Positions 23,543-36,401 of a stretch of DNA of 64,000 nt are shown here, piece by piece. This stretch comes from Monosporascus cannonballus (taxonomy: Eukaryota > Ascomycota > Sordariomycetes > Xylariales). Where the stretch lies: the NCBI GenBank assembly GCA_004154925.1, contig QJNS01000334.1:1-64000 (forward strand), in the 5' to 3' direction. Positions within the stretch are counted from its first letter, which is position 1. Every line of letters starts with the position of its first letter. Made by a program: the position numbers and the translations under genes. Under the pieces are notes generated by a model. The model searched no databases. It saw only the letters and a program-made list of their open reading frames with translations, and was not told the origin of the DNA.

Positions 23543-24981
23543 ATGGCGAATCCGGAGGCTCCCATCGGTCAGTTCCTCCCCTTAGCTCTACTACCTACCT
23601 ACATTTAACTTCACTATACAACGATCTACTCTGGTCAACCATCACCGCCAGGCTAGTTATAGCTAACTAACACTTATTCGCAACGCATAGTTCTCGATGG
23701 AGGCACTGGCTTCCTGAAGGTCGGGTACGCGGCACAGAACTTCCCGGAGCACCAATTTCCCTCGATCGTGGGGCGTCCGATACTGCGGTCCGAGGAGCGC
23801 GGCGCCGACACCGACGGCATCGTCATCAAGGACATCATGTGCGGTGACGAGGCCGCCGCCGCCCGCACCATGCTACAGATCTCATACCCCATGGAGAACG
23901 GCATCGTCAAGAAGTGGGACGACATGCAGCACCTCTGGGACTACACCTTCTTTGACAAGATGCAGATCGACCCCCGCGGCCGAAAGATCCTGCTCACCGA
24001 GCCCCCCATGAACCCCCTCAAGAACCGCGAGCAGATGTGCGAGGTCATGTTCGAGCGCTACAACTTCGGCGGCGTCTACGTCGCTATTCAGGCCGTGCTG
24101 GCCTTGTACGCGCAAGGTATGTTACGTGGCACGAGATGACTGACTTGTCTGGACATCCGTCTTGTTCTATCTATCCTATTCCAAGTCTCTGGAGCCGCCT
24201 ACCCTGCCTTGCGGTGTGCTCGACTGACGGCGCCTCTCTATCCCCTATAGGTCTTAGCTCCGGTGTCGTCGTCGATTCCGGCGATGGTGTCACGCACATC
24301 GTCCCAGTTTACGAATCCGTTGTCCTCAACCACCTTACCCGCAGACTTGACGTCGCCGGTCGGGACGTCACCCGCAACCTGATCGCCCTACTACTACGAA
24401 GAGGTTACGCGCTGAACCGAACTGCCGATTTCGAGACGGTAAGACAGATCAAGGAGAAGCTCTGCTACGTGTCCTACGACTTGGAACTGGATAAGCGCCT
24501 TAGCGAGGACACGACGGTGCTGGTCGAAAGCTACACCCTCCCCGACGGTCGCCTGGTCCGCGTCGGTAGCGAACGGTTCGAGGCGCCGGAATGCCTGTTC
24601 CAGCCCCACCTCGTAGACTGCGAGCAGCCGGGCATCGCCGAGTTCCTCTTCCAGACTATCCAGGCCGCCGACGTAGACGTGCGCTCCTCGCTCTACAAGG
24701 CTATAGTCCTCTCGGGCGGCAGCAGCATGTACCCAGGCCTGCCGTCGAGACTGGAGAAGGAGCTCAAGCAACTGTGGCTCACAAGGGTCCTCCAGGGGGA
24801 TCCGTCGCGGCTGGACAAATTCAAGGTCCGGATAGAGGACCCGCCCCGCCGGCGGCACATGGTGTTCCTGGGCGGCGCGGTGCTGGCGAACATCATGGCC
24901 CAGAACGAGAGCATGTGGATTACGCAGCAGGAATGGGCGGAGCAGGGTCCGAGGATATTAGAAAAGCTGGGACCCCGATAG
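23543..24981 (+). CDS. arp2: Actin-related protein 2 (Arp2/3 complex subunit)
   Basis: Three exons, 23543-23567, 23691-24116 and 24251-24981, give 393 residues, the usual Arp2 length. Introns are GTCAGT..CATAG with GCTAAC near its end, and GTATGT..CTATAG with CTGAC. The mature N terminus reads [20 protein letters not shown]. Actin-fold nucleotide-binding segments are present: [24 protein letters not shown] and [25 protein letters not shown] and the closing MWITQQEW support Arp2 over actin or Arp3. In the seven-subunit Arp2/3 complex, Arp2 and Arp3 mimic an actin dimer and nucleate branched filaments, needed for endocytic patches and hyphal growth. The tiny first exon (8 codons plus one base) is easily missed but gives a perfect frame and family N terminus. 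Confidence 0.96.
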
Positions 24982-25952
24982 AAAGAGAAAGGCAGAGTCC
25001 CGTGGAAAGGGGCGAGAATGGAGGATGCGGGATTAGCGTTGTTGCCATAGGTTTTAAGGTGTGATGAAGTATAAATCAGCTACCAAGTCGGAGGACCGGT
25101 AGAGTTTGAGCGGTCCCCCTAAAAATTTTATAAATATGATAAACACCCATAGGCCAGCATTTGCACTTGTATCTCTTCCGTGACGCCTTCATAACTCACA
25201 AATTTCATACAACCCAACCCATTCCATAAGGATAGGGATATAAAGTGAGATAACCAACTGGGCAAGGGCTCACACAAGCCACATTTGGCCCCCCACCAGC
25301 CACATCCCTGGATACCCCGGACGCCGCGCCTCCTTATCTGGAAATATCGTGATATGCCGAATGAACCGTGTCCTGCAAAATAACCAATTGTCATCATTCC
25401 TTCCATTCTATTTCAAAATTTCTCTGCGCAAAATTTATTCGTGCGTCCACGCATAACTGCGCTAGATTTGGCAAGACTTTATTCTAAAAATTTGACTTCC
25501 AGGCAGTGCCTATCTATAATCTAGCACCATGTCCTGAGTAACGTTGAGGTCTAGGCTGTTGTCGCACCTAAACTGGACTCCACCTGGGGGGTACCGAACT
25601 GGGAGCACCATAGCTCGGATTCGCCCCTATCTCGGGCTGCTTGGGTGGCCTATCCGAGACGCGCCTCCTGACTCTGTTATCCGGGGAAGTGACGAACGGA
25701 CGGACGGGATATCCCTCCGCGGCGGCATCTTCCAAACACAGCAGAAAGCGCTGCTGGCTGGTTGGCTGGTTGACCGGTTGGTCCCTCGGGTAGCTGTTGC
25801 TCTTGTGCGAGAAAGACACAAGAGATAAACAGAGCGGGAGGTGTGTTGTCTCACCTTGAGCCAACTGCCCCATTCGGGTCACAGATCGACCTTGCAAACG
25901 GCGTGTCTCTTGACTGACGGCTTCTATCCGCCGTCTCAGCGCCGTCGCCATC
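24982..25952. other. Intergenic, SSN3 upstream region
   Basis: No gene recognised. Between about 25752 and 25780 the words GGCTGGTTGGCTGGTTG and GACCGGTTGG form a small imperfect tandem repeat. The stretch contains the SSN3 promoter and leader. Confidence 0.5.
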
Positions 25953-27885
25953 ATGAGTCTCACCAACAACCCCCCTTCAGGGCCGAATTCTGGGTCCGGG
26001 AGAGGGGGGCCACTGAAGAGGAGTGTTCAGTCCGCGTTTGAAGGTAGGCCGGCTTTGTCCTTCCCCGCGCAGATATCTTTAATTACCCGGAGGGGCTATC
26101 GTTGCGCGTGGATACGGCTTGATGGGGTATGAGAGATTACTTACGCAGACCACCGGGTCGTCTATCTCTTCAAGTGACCCTGGCTTTTGCCGCATGCCCC
26201 TTCGCCTTTTTTAATCTATCCTGGTGCTATGCATCGTGCGACTCGGCATGGTTCGCAGGTCACTGAGCCATATGCCATCGGGCCACATACTCTCTATCCG
26301 AGCTGGGAGGCTTCCGGGTCATGTCATGGGCGATGCCCCGATCAAGTGCCTTAGTCTCTTCCTCCGAGAAGATCTTCCCCTGCGAATTAACCCCGTCCTC
26401 ATCTGTGGCGTCATACCTCAGTCAGCAGGCTTGTTCATTCACTTCGCAGTTCCTCTACTATATTACAGAGCTAACGTGCCCTCAGATCCGAATGACAAAG
26501 GCGGTAATATGGGATACCAGTCCAAGGTCCGAGTGGTCGACCGCTACAAGGTGATCGGGTTCATCAGCAGCGGCACGTACGGGCGCGTGTACAAGGCACT
26601 CGGGCGGCAGGGGCAGGCGGGCGAGTTCGCCATCAAGAAGTTCAAGCCGGACAAGGAGGGGGAGCAGGTGCAGTACTCGGGGATATCGCAGTCGGCGGTG
26701 CGGGAGATGGCACTGTGCTCGGAGCTGAGCCACGACAACGTGATCCGGCACGTCGAGACGATCCTCGAGGACCGGTGCATCTTCATGGTGTTCGAGTACG
26801 CCGAGCACGACCTGCTGCAGATCATCCACCACCACACACAGACGCAGCCGCGCCAGGCCATCCCGGCCCCCACGGTGCGCTCCATCATGTTCCAGCTCCT
26901 CAACGGCTGCCAGTACCTGCACAGCAACTGGGTGCTGCACCGCGACCTCAAGCCCGCCAACATCATGGTGACGTCGTCGGGGCGGGTCAAGATCGGCGAC
27001 CTCGGGCTCGCGCGCTTGTTCTACAAGCCGCTGCACAGCCTCTTCAGCGGCGACAAGGTCGTCGTGACTATATGGTACAGGGCGCCGGAGCTGCTGCTGG
27101 GGTCGCGGCACTACACGCCGGCCATAGACATGTGGGCCGTGGGGTGCATCTTCGCCGAGCTGCTGTCGCTGAGGCCGATATTCAAGGGCGAGGAGGCCAA
27201 GATGGACAAGAAGACGGTCCCCTTCCAGCGCAACCAGATGCAGCGCATCGTCGACGTCATGGGCCTGCCCACCAAGGAGCGTTGGCCATACCTGCCCAGC
27301 ATGCCCGAGTACAACAACCTCGGCACCCTGCAGCCGCCGCCGCTGCACCACCACGGAGGACACCACGGGCATCACGGGCACCACTCGGGGTACGGGCACG
27401 GCCACGGCCACGGACATTACGGAAGTGGCAGGTCCTCTGCGGCCGCGACGACGTCACACCTCGAGAAGTGGTACTACAACACCATCAACTCGTACCCCGC
27501 ATCCTCGGCATCGGCATCGGCATCTGGGGCGCCGGCGTCCGCCACGAGCCTCGGGAGCCTCGGCGCCGAGGGCTACAAGCTCCTGGCGGGACTCCTCGAA
27601 TACGACCCGGAGAAGCGGCTCACGGCGGCGCAGGCGCTGCAGCACCCGTTCTTCTCCGCCGCCTCCTCGGCCGGCCCTGGAACTCATAATACTAATAATA
27701 ATACTAGCAGTAGCGCCGGCGGGGTCAGTAACAACTGCTTCGAGGGCCTCAAGGTGTCGTACCCGCAGCGCCGCGTGAGCCAGGACGACAACGACATAAG
27801 GACGAGCAGCCTCCCCGGCACGAAGCGCTCGGGACTGCCGGACGACTCGCTGGCGAGGCCCGTCAAGAGGGTGAAAGAGGGCTAG
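25953..27885 (+). CDS. SSN3: Mediator cyclin-dependent kinase CDK8/SSN3 (Srb10)
   Basis: I infer two exons, 25953-26043 and 26486-27885, giving 496 residues. The first ends RSVQSAFE and joins in phase to DPNDKGGNMGYQSKVRVVD. The 442-base intron has GTAGGC, a GCTAAC branch and CAG. The kinase domain shows SGTYGRVYKALG (about 60), HRDLKPANIM (about 182), DLGLARLF and VTIWYRAPELLLG (about 225), and ends LLEYDPEKRLTAAQALQHPFF. These are the CDK8 rather than the CDK1 pattern. A His/Gly-rich insertion sits within the C-lobe at about 317-343. The kinase acts with cyclin C, Med12 and Med13 in the Mediator kinase module, phosphorylating transcription factors and the Pol II CTD. The frame is open back to 26224, but that segment would be intron. 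Confidence 0.93.
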
Positions 27886-29455
27886 CGGCCTCCTGCGTCG
27901 TAGTTCGGCGCGATAACCGAAGCGCGTCGAGTTGCGCGTGATAAATTCGTTTCTGCGGTGGGTGCGGAGACGATTAGAAGGGGGACAGGGGCAAGTTTTA
28001 TGCCGTGGTAACAACATGGCACGACAGCTTTGAAGGAAGCTGTCAGAAGGACTTGCTTGATGCCGAGAGTACGTAAGGGATGTTCGGTTGGTCAGTTAGA
28101 TTTTATCGATGGTCATAAGGACCAATCAATGGTTTATCAGGGTGTAACTGGGCACGTCATAGGGACAGACTGTGTTTGGAGCATTCTCCTCGACTCTTGC
28201 TGATCACGCGGTTCACGCGTCGGCCACATAATTAGGGGACAGAGCTAGGGCCATAAGCAGGCTAGAGGCACGCATCGCCGGCATAGTCCGTCCATACAGG
28301 GACACATCATCATCGTCCCCTTTATGGTCGGGGTTGGCGTTCCGGGTTTATGGTAATTAGTCCAGCGTTTCCACAATTCAGACTCAGGTAGATTCATACC
28401 ACCTAAGGCGGAACAAAACAACTCAAGTATCCTTTTTGCAACCGAGCTCAAAGCTAGAGATAGTAATGCCATCACGCCCTCTAATTTCAAGACGAAGAGA
28501 GAAAAATAAAAAGCCCGTGATCATATCCCTCCCGTCTTATATGACCACAAAGCTCGCAATTACAAAAAGGTGTCTACTTAGGGGTTCTAACTAGCGTAGT
28601 ATACAACAGGGCAGGCAAGCAAATACCATAAAATAAAAGAGCACCGCTTCCCCCCCCCCCGCCCGCTTCCTTCCTTTTTGCGCCTCGTACCTTGTGGTCG
28701 ATCCTGTCGTGTCGTTACGTGATTATACTATAAGAAAGATGACGATGATGATGATTAACGATGGTGGTAGTCAAGGAATTTGGTTTAAGTCGTTATAGGG
28801 GGAATAGGGTACCTAGGTACCAGGCCACCACTCCTCTCTGCTGCCGCCGGATTTCTGTACGCCCGGCCCGTATCATATGAGCCTCTGTCTCCCGCTCTCT
28901 CTCCTTTTTTCCCTCCTACACTGTTGGCGCCTGGTCCACCCGGCTAGCCAGCTTCCAAGGACGCGCCTCGGCCGAGACGAAGTGGCCATGTAAAAGTCCA
29001 AGCTATCGTGTTGCGTACCTCTTCACCCGATTCTCACTCGAAGGGGCCCCTCTACTTCCGCCGCTAGACCTTGCTCGCTCCTCGCCCAGACTGGGATATG
29101 ACACCGACAAAAGCCACATATAGCCTTCCAAAGAGAGATCCGCCCGGTTATGCGCTGATTCGAGTGATGAGAAAAATACACGAAGGACCCTGCAAATCAG
29201 GAGATCAAATGGTGTGGGGTTATTTATGAGGGGGTTCTTTGCAACCGCGTTGCTGAGTATCAGAGGAGGTAGATGTCTTGATCGATTCGTAAATTAAGGG
29301 AACAAGGGGACCTGCTCGTCTCTGATCCGAGGGGCAGGCATCGTGGAAATATATTCGCCGCTGAGCAAATGCATCGGGACTAGGAGGAAAAGAGCAAGCG
29401 CATGAGGGGGTCGATGGGACGGGTTACGTTCGCATTCGCCAGTCGGTCAATAGTC
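27886..29455. other. Intergenic between convergent SSN3 and arf6
   Basis: No gene recognised in about 1.57 kb. It holds the 3' flanks of two convergent genes, a poly-C run near 28651, a GATGATGAT microsatellite near 28740 and a GGTACCTAGGTACCAG palindrome at 28808. Confidence 0.55.
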
Positions 29456-30266
<811 letters not shown>

Positions 30267-30558
30267 CTAGTGTTTTACTTCGCGGAAGCCGGATCCGGGA
30301 TTCGGGACGTGCTTATTCGCGCGATTGTCGCGCTGTCGTTGTTGAAATGGACACTAAGAGAGGGTTTGTCGGCGGCGATCCTGGGCGGAAGGTGTTGCTG
30401 GCGCGTGAATGTAGTGCGTACGTTTTCTCTCGCCCCTCGTACCTCCTTATTTATGTTCGCTCTATGTGGGTGATGGTGGGTATCTCAATGGCCTTCGCCG
30501 AGGACACAGGCGGGTAGAGAGGTATAGTGAGTGTACAAGGTAGGGGTGGTATGTATGC

Positions 30559-30582
30559 GCGTGTGTGAGTGTGCGTGTGTGA

Positions 30583-30621
<39 letters not shown>

Positions 30622-30632
30622 TGTGCGTGTGT
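30559..30632. repeat. (GT)n microsatellite
   Basis: About 74 bases of GT dinucleotides, broken by occasional GA, GC and AT variants, upstream of arf6. Any open frame here (Thr-His runs on the minus strand) is a by-product of the repeat. Confidence 0.95.
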
Positions 30633-31580
30633 TATTGTCGCGGTTGCGAAAATCTCAGTCTCGGTCGGATATCTTGTCAAGGAGGGTTCGGGTACTGACA
30701 GGTATTGTAGTTATCGATTGAATAAGCAATCAATGTGTTTGTATGTCGTAGGTAGCGAGCGTGAGAATCAGATGAGGGGGAAACGAAACAAAATAGGGAC
30801 CGAAAATTAGAGCTAATGGAAAACCGTTAAAGTAAAATTGGGTTTACTCGACAAGGCATTCTGCAAGAGGGAGCGACGATTGATGTTCTAATTTCCCTCT
30901 TGAGTCTGTCGCATAAACACAATCTGCCAGGGGGTTCGCACCCAACCCCAAATCTGGTAATATAAGCTATTTAAGCAATCATCCACTAAAATTTCGTGCT
31001 ACTGCGCTGAATGCAGGGGCCGCAGAACGGGTGGAGCTTTCTACTAGCGGCATATACTGTACCACTATAAACTCCACCCACAGTGCTACGACGACGGAGT
31101 TCACATTCGGCCCAGAAATAGGGGTTATCTACCAGGTAAGGTAGCTCAAAGCCGAGCTTGATACTGCGAATTATTACCTCGGCCAAGTTCAACAGGACAC
31201 CACCACACTCCATTTAAGAACAATCGTGCCGTATGACCATAAGGTGTACTTGGGTGAAAATCGGAAACTCGCGACTACCCTCACTGGTGTCTCTGCTAGC
31301 GGGATAGCACGCACAGCTTGGTTCTTTCTGGCGAGATCTCTGAATTTGTCGTATCTTGTCCCGAAAGCAATGCCGTCTCTCATAGTAGGGCTAGGCATCA
31401 AGCAAGATGAGGGAATTGATTGCGCATACCACAAGCTCGACTGACAAAGCATCCAGAACAGCGTGGGAAGTATATATATATTGATTGGGAGTCTGTATAG
31501 ATGATAGCGATCTCTCTGTCACACTAACCTATCCTGTCAATCATCAAGCCCAACACATCCAACACATCCAACACACCCCC

Positions 31581-31590
31581 NNNNNNNNNN
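31581..31590. other. Assembly gap (10 N)
   Basis: Ten undetermined bases flanked by a C run on both sides, with an A run to the right. The true length is unknown. The gap lies just downstream of the acetyltransferase stop codon and does not interrupt a recognised gene. Confidence 0.98.
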
Positions 31591-31676
31591 CCCCCCCCCC
31601 CCCAAAAAAAAAAAAAAAAAAGAGCAAACGCAATCCAAGAGAAACATAAAATCTCTCCGACCGGTCCCGTTCGTCG

Positions 31677-32470
31677 CTAAGTATTCTTTCCGGATTTCCA
31701 GAAGAACAAAATCTCTGCACCGGACTTAGCTTCCTTGCTGCGTAGCAGCTGAAAGCCGACCTTTTCGTAGAAGCCCTTGTTGTGCCTCTGCGCAAACAAG
31801 CACATGTTATTTTCCCCAACCAGTTTCTGGAAATAGTCCAAGAGACCGCGTCCAATGCCCTGGCGTTGCTTATCCGAAGCCACCGCCAGCATGTGGATTT
31901 CTATCAGAGTTAGCCAACGGTCCAATTAGTGGTTTCGTAGTTCTTGATTTCACACATACGATAGAAAGGAGCAGAATCTCTTTTGGACTTCATCATCTCG
32001 TATCCAATATTCCCATGCTCGGTTTGGAGAGCTTGATTCTTTGCCCACTTGCGGATGGTATAGCAGTCAACGGAGTCAAGTTCGGTAACTGGTTTCTCGA
32101 GGATAGCGCCGGGATGGGGACCCCTTGGGTGGTCCTCGATAGCTCTAAGTGGCATAGCAAGGAGGTTGTCTGCTACGTCGACCGCATCAAGGTACCCCAC
32201 AAGGCGGCCATCCTGGACGGCCTTGACGAATATGGAGTGCTCCAGACCGAGGGAATGAATGAGTAATTCCCGCATCGGGGAGGCAAAGGCCGTTCTAGTA
32301 GCCGCTTCATGCTTTCGATCCCGCGCATCTTCGTAGAGGCATCTCTTCTCAACGCTAACGTCCCACTCGACATCCATGTTGAGATTGGCCATCTGGTCGA
32401 CATCGTCACGGGTGGCTTCGCTATAAACGACTTGTGTACTGCTAGAGGCCTCTGAGCCACTAGCAGCCAT
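31677..32470 (-). CDS. GNAT-family N-acetyltransferase
   Basis: Two exons, 32470-31960 and 31900-31677, give 244 residues. The 59-base intron has GTATGT, a GCTAAC branch and GATAG; splicing joins SAPFY to QIHMLAVASDKQRQGIGRG. That segment is GNAT motif A with the acetyl-CoA pyrophosphate loop Q-R-Q-G-I-G, followed by LLDYFQKLVGENNMCLFAQ and the motif B-like NKGFYEKVGFQLL. The N-terminal part has the substrate-side region and a strand GRLVGYLDAVD. The acceptor cannot be predicted; many fungal relatives are uncharacterised small-molecule or protein acetylases. Unspliced, the first exon would stop soon after motif A is lost, so the intron is needed. An in-frame Met at 32635 exists, but the added residues look like leader. 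Confidence 0.82.
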
Positions 32471-35400
32471 GGCGAATATGTTGTTATGTCGGATATAAAT
32501 AAATAAAGAATTACGTCTAAGTAGGTGACATACAGTGAACATCGTAGATATTTCCGTATGAAAAGATCCATTGCCCGGTTTATAGTAGAGGCTCACGGGA
32601 ATGTGACACAGCCTCGCGTTCCACTGGATGGCCATGTAGTAGATTCACCTCCATGCTCGCAAACATCGGGAAGGCCATGTTTGCGGTGCCTCTTCCGGAA
32701 ATCATGTCAAAAGGTGCGCCGCCCAATCGCTGCTCACATATTCGTAATGCCATTGCCATCTCGGTGGTACGAACGGCCCCGAAAGGACTCGCTTGTGATG
32801 ACCTAAGGGAGATGGGACGGCCAGGCACTAGGGTATACCGCAAACATCCTCGAGATCGAAGAACTCCATCCAGAGTATTGATCATCGCGTTCACGAACCG
32901 TGGTCACTACGTTATGAATCCTGGTACGACACTTTATTTGCCAGTGAGATTATGCCATCAATGGCCAAAGCTTGCTAACCAAACTAGTGATTCATTCATC
33001 AAAGCTGGCACAGCCACTGGCACTCCATGAGCTGGCTCAGGGCCGTACAAAAGGCGCTGGTCTTTCGTTGAATTGCTCTGACGGTTCCCTAGACATCTAA
33101 CACTGACCTGTCAAGTAACGAAACGACAGTGTCATGGGCAGCAATCTGCTATCACGTCCACATTTGTATGTCCACATGATCGCTAAGTATCCCTACCCTC
33201 GAGATAGCCTTTACGATTAATACGAAGAGATTCCGTGGGAATTGCCACAGACGGTTGCCTAGTTCGGCCCATATCGCTGGGCAAAACAAGGAAGTCTCCT
33301 GCTTCATTATCCCGCACATTAGCTTGTCTATAACGCCTAAGACAGCTCGAATGAACCCCTTTATTAGTATTCCGCAGATAGGCCACCGAGCTTTCGTCAT
33401 GCTGTCCTCGCGTCTAGCGGCGAGCCCGACGAGGACCGATTACGCTTAATGAAAATTCCGCTTCGACCTCTCCGCTTCTATAACCGTGCTTCATACTCCC
33501 TTTAGCTGCCGAAGCGGTAGCGAAGTATCTCGATGTACCAAATACTTCACCCTTTACAACACCTAGCGGGCGTCCGCTTCGGCACGGATGTCTTCTGCTT
33601 GACAGGAGGACCAAGAGGACAGCCCGTAAAATTTACAGTACCGTCCCGCCGTAGACGTCCAAGAGCTGAGAACCGGGATGAAACCTGGAGGTTGTGAACA
33701 CCTTCCATGAAGGAAGTGAAAACCCGGGAATCTGCAAATCGTATGCCAGAGAGGAATAGCCTTGGGGAATGACCACAAACGAGCAAGGGCAGACAGGAAA
33801 AAGCAGAAAGATAGGACTGCCAGTCGCTGGCTTACAATGAATTCGTGCATCATTCCAAAAAATGGACCCAGGTAGCTAGTCAAGAAGGAGAAGGTGGTGT
33901 CGAATAGGTCGGTCTGGAAGAGTAATCGACCAACTTTCTTCAGCTTCAGCAATGTTGAGCTAACTCAACCCGCGGGCTTGGTTTTAAATTCCCGGCGCGA
34001 ATGGTCTGGATCCGGTTGGTTCTAGATTCGAACCGGCTCGAGTCCCAGAGGACCAAGTCCAAGCATTCCCAGACATAATTTGAGGATGAATATTCGTTCC
34101 GAGATGGATCAGAAGCCATGCCTTTCGTTTCGGGCTCTATAGTGAAGGGTGATTCCATAAAGTGGAGAGCTTAGGCTATTGCCAATAGGAGCACAATATG
34201 TTGCAGCTGAGAAGACGGAACTGTGGATGGTGTATTTGGAAGTGATTATCGTCTCTCAGGCTCGACTGTGAAAATAGAAGTGCTGAAGTAGTCGAAAAAT
34301 GAGTTGTCTCTTCGAGATAGGAGGGCTAGTGAAGAGTAGAGTGGTTTGATGAGGTATATATGAACCAGTGAGCCTGCGGATCTTAAATAGACAAGTAAGG
34401 CTTCTAATGACACGTATGGGGTCATCCACGTATTAACGTGTTCTGGCATTCTGGAAAGGCTGCTTCTAGCGTCGCGCCCCAAACGCCCAATCATATCACA
34501 TACAATTTGCAATTCCAGCCCCCGTAGATACGAAGCAAGACTAACTCAAAGACCACACAGCCCATGGTTCGTTGCATCAATGGGTGTGAGTATCGTCTAT
34601 GTGAGCTCATCCGGATAGCTCGACTACCAATCTAGTCATCACCAGTCTCTTTTCTGGTGGATCTCTCGTGATACTCATACTCCATCTTAGGGGGCAACTT
34701 CCAGGCCGGTGATAATTTCTACTTGCATTATTAAATTTCCGCTCCCAGGTGTCATCGATCAAGGATATCTATCTGCTGTCAATGTGGTGGTGATCTACGG
34801 GGATCACACAACTGTATTGCAAGATTGACTTCAGACGCTTCTAACGCGCCAGACCAAGCAAGACAACGACTTAGTGACTGGACAAAGGGTGCGTAGCTTA
34901 GGTTTGGAAGAGAGGTGATGTCTGATATATGCGATGGACACCTAAGGGGGAAATCATACATGCCTAGGACACGGTAGCACTGGATGTTCAGATCATGCCG
35001 CACTTACCACTCACCTGTCGGCAAGATTAGTTATGGGGTTGAAGGCTATCGCTTGTTCGAAACTATCTCACTTGCCGACTTAGCATGTAGCCACCATGAG
35101 GCCTTCTAGGTGATGAAGACATCGAGGAGCTCGTCCGGTGAAGGAGTAGCCTGTAGTTATTAGGAGCTACATAAGCGCAATGATTAAACATAACAAAAAG
35201 GTATATTGAAAAAAGGGAAAGGAAAAGAAAAAAAGGTATACCCAAGGCAGGAATCGAAGAGTTTTGCTACATGCAGCTGGGAGTTCCAAGTTAACGAAGT
35301 ATCTCTAACCACAAGGCCAGCAGGCATAAAAAAAAACAATAGACCCGGCGCCCATAGCACGGCACGGGCCGCAAGTACCAGGCGGACACGGAGATAGTCG

Positions 35401-36401
35401 AGCCGTCCCTCTCACGATCCGCCACGACACGGCTGCCAACCACACCCGCACCATAGCCTCTGGTGGAGGCAAAAAGAACCGCCCGTGGATGTTGAGGGAA
35501 GGCCAAGCATAACCCAAACCACGGACTACGGCGGACCTTGAGGACATCGGTACAAGGCGGGCCTGCTCCCAAACCCCGGGGGATTCGTCATCCCGCTAGC
35601 GTCCTCGAGACGTGCGTCACCTCTCTAGCTAGGCTCAGCATACATACTATACAAGACAGGAATGCAGGCTGGGGGAACTCGCGTTGCTTGGTTGATGACA
35701 AGATGCCTTATTCTGATTTATACCACCTACACCCTAGAAACAGACAGTTGGTAGGGAGACAGGCTGGGTGTTAGTCATTTTGGCAATCTCATCGCACACC
35801 ACCCGGATCTCACTATCCCAGGAATATCACCTCTAACACCGCATACTCGCTTTGATCAAATATGCTTACCAATAATACCTCTCCATCTGCCACTCCCCCG
35901 GGAGAGGTCAACTAAAGGAACCGAGCTGTTCGATCTGGGATGCCTATTTGAGCCCCATCGCCATCACATTTCCCTGCAACCACATAAATACCTGGCTACA
36001 CTTCATATTCGCTAGCCTTAATAAGGTTCCAGGGGATTTCCATCGGGCGTAGTCGATTTAATGCCGAACCTCCTTTCCAAGATTCACATACCAGAGGTGC
36101 CCACATGCATAATATATTTGGGTTTAGGGTTAATCACTTCATTAACAATAACGTCTCGTATGTTCGATGCGCTGCTAGCCTATAACCCGGAACCGGAGGC
36201 CCCGAAGCGGAAGCATCTCACTTTTTGATGGCACTTCGCTGGCTATACCAGGCGCATATATATATATCCATGCGCCAACACCGTTGAACGCAAACTCTAG
36301 GTATCCCGAAACTGCACTCAGCACGAAAACGCTACGGAATACCGGATTCGATAAGCGCGTAACCACGCACGTGACAGGAGAAATTCCCCCAAGACAATTC
36401 C
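32471..36401. other. Long intergenic stretch, no confident gene
   Basis: Nearly 4 kb of normal composition without a gene I can support. The best frame (33563-33952, minus, 129 codons) is hydrophobic in part but shows no family signature. The only structured item found is the tRNA-headed element at 35235-35575. The stretch may hold untranslated regions, non-coding transcripts or an old pseudogene. Confidence 0.5.
35235..35575 (-). mobile_element. SINE-like tRNA-related element (candidate)
   Basis: On the minus strand, 35327-35235 reads like a decayed tRNA. An A-box-like TGGCCTTGTGG sits at 35309-35319, followed by TTAGAGATAC; a B-box-like CTCTTCGATTC lies at about 35250-35260, some 50 bases on. 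Directly after GGGTATACC comes a run of seven T, a Pol III-type stop, and then a C/T-rich tail. No clean acceptor stem forms, so it is not a working tRNA. On the other side, 35340-35575 is an abrupt GC-rich segment joined through a run of nine T. A tRNA-derived short interspersed element fits, but the position of the GC-rich part upstream is unusual. Other copies would be needed to define its ends. Confidence 0.45.

Noticed and set aside
26482..27689. Long alternative frames on both strands over the kinase gene (311 and 324 codons)
   Set aside because: Shadow frames of GC-rich SSN3 coding sequence; Arg/Ala/Pro/His-rich without domains.
30462..30680. Minus-strand frame rich in Thr-His
   Set aside because: Produced by the (GT)n microsatellite.
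33563..33952. 129-codon minus-strand frame with hydrophobic stretches
   Set aside because: No membrane-protein family signature, and other frames overlap it; not enough to call a gene.
34010..34060. B-box-like GGTTCGAATC on the minus strand
   Set aside because: No matching T stem, A box or acceptor stem nearby, so neither a tRNA nor a clear SINE head.
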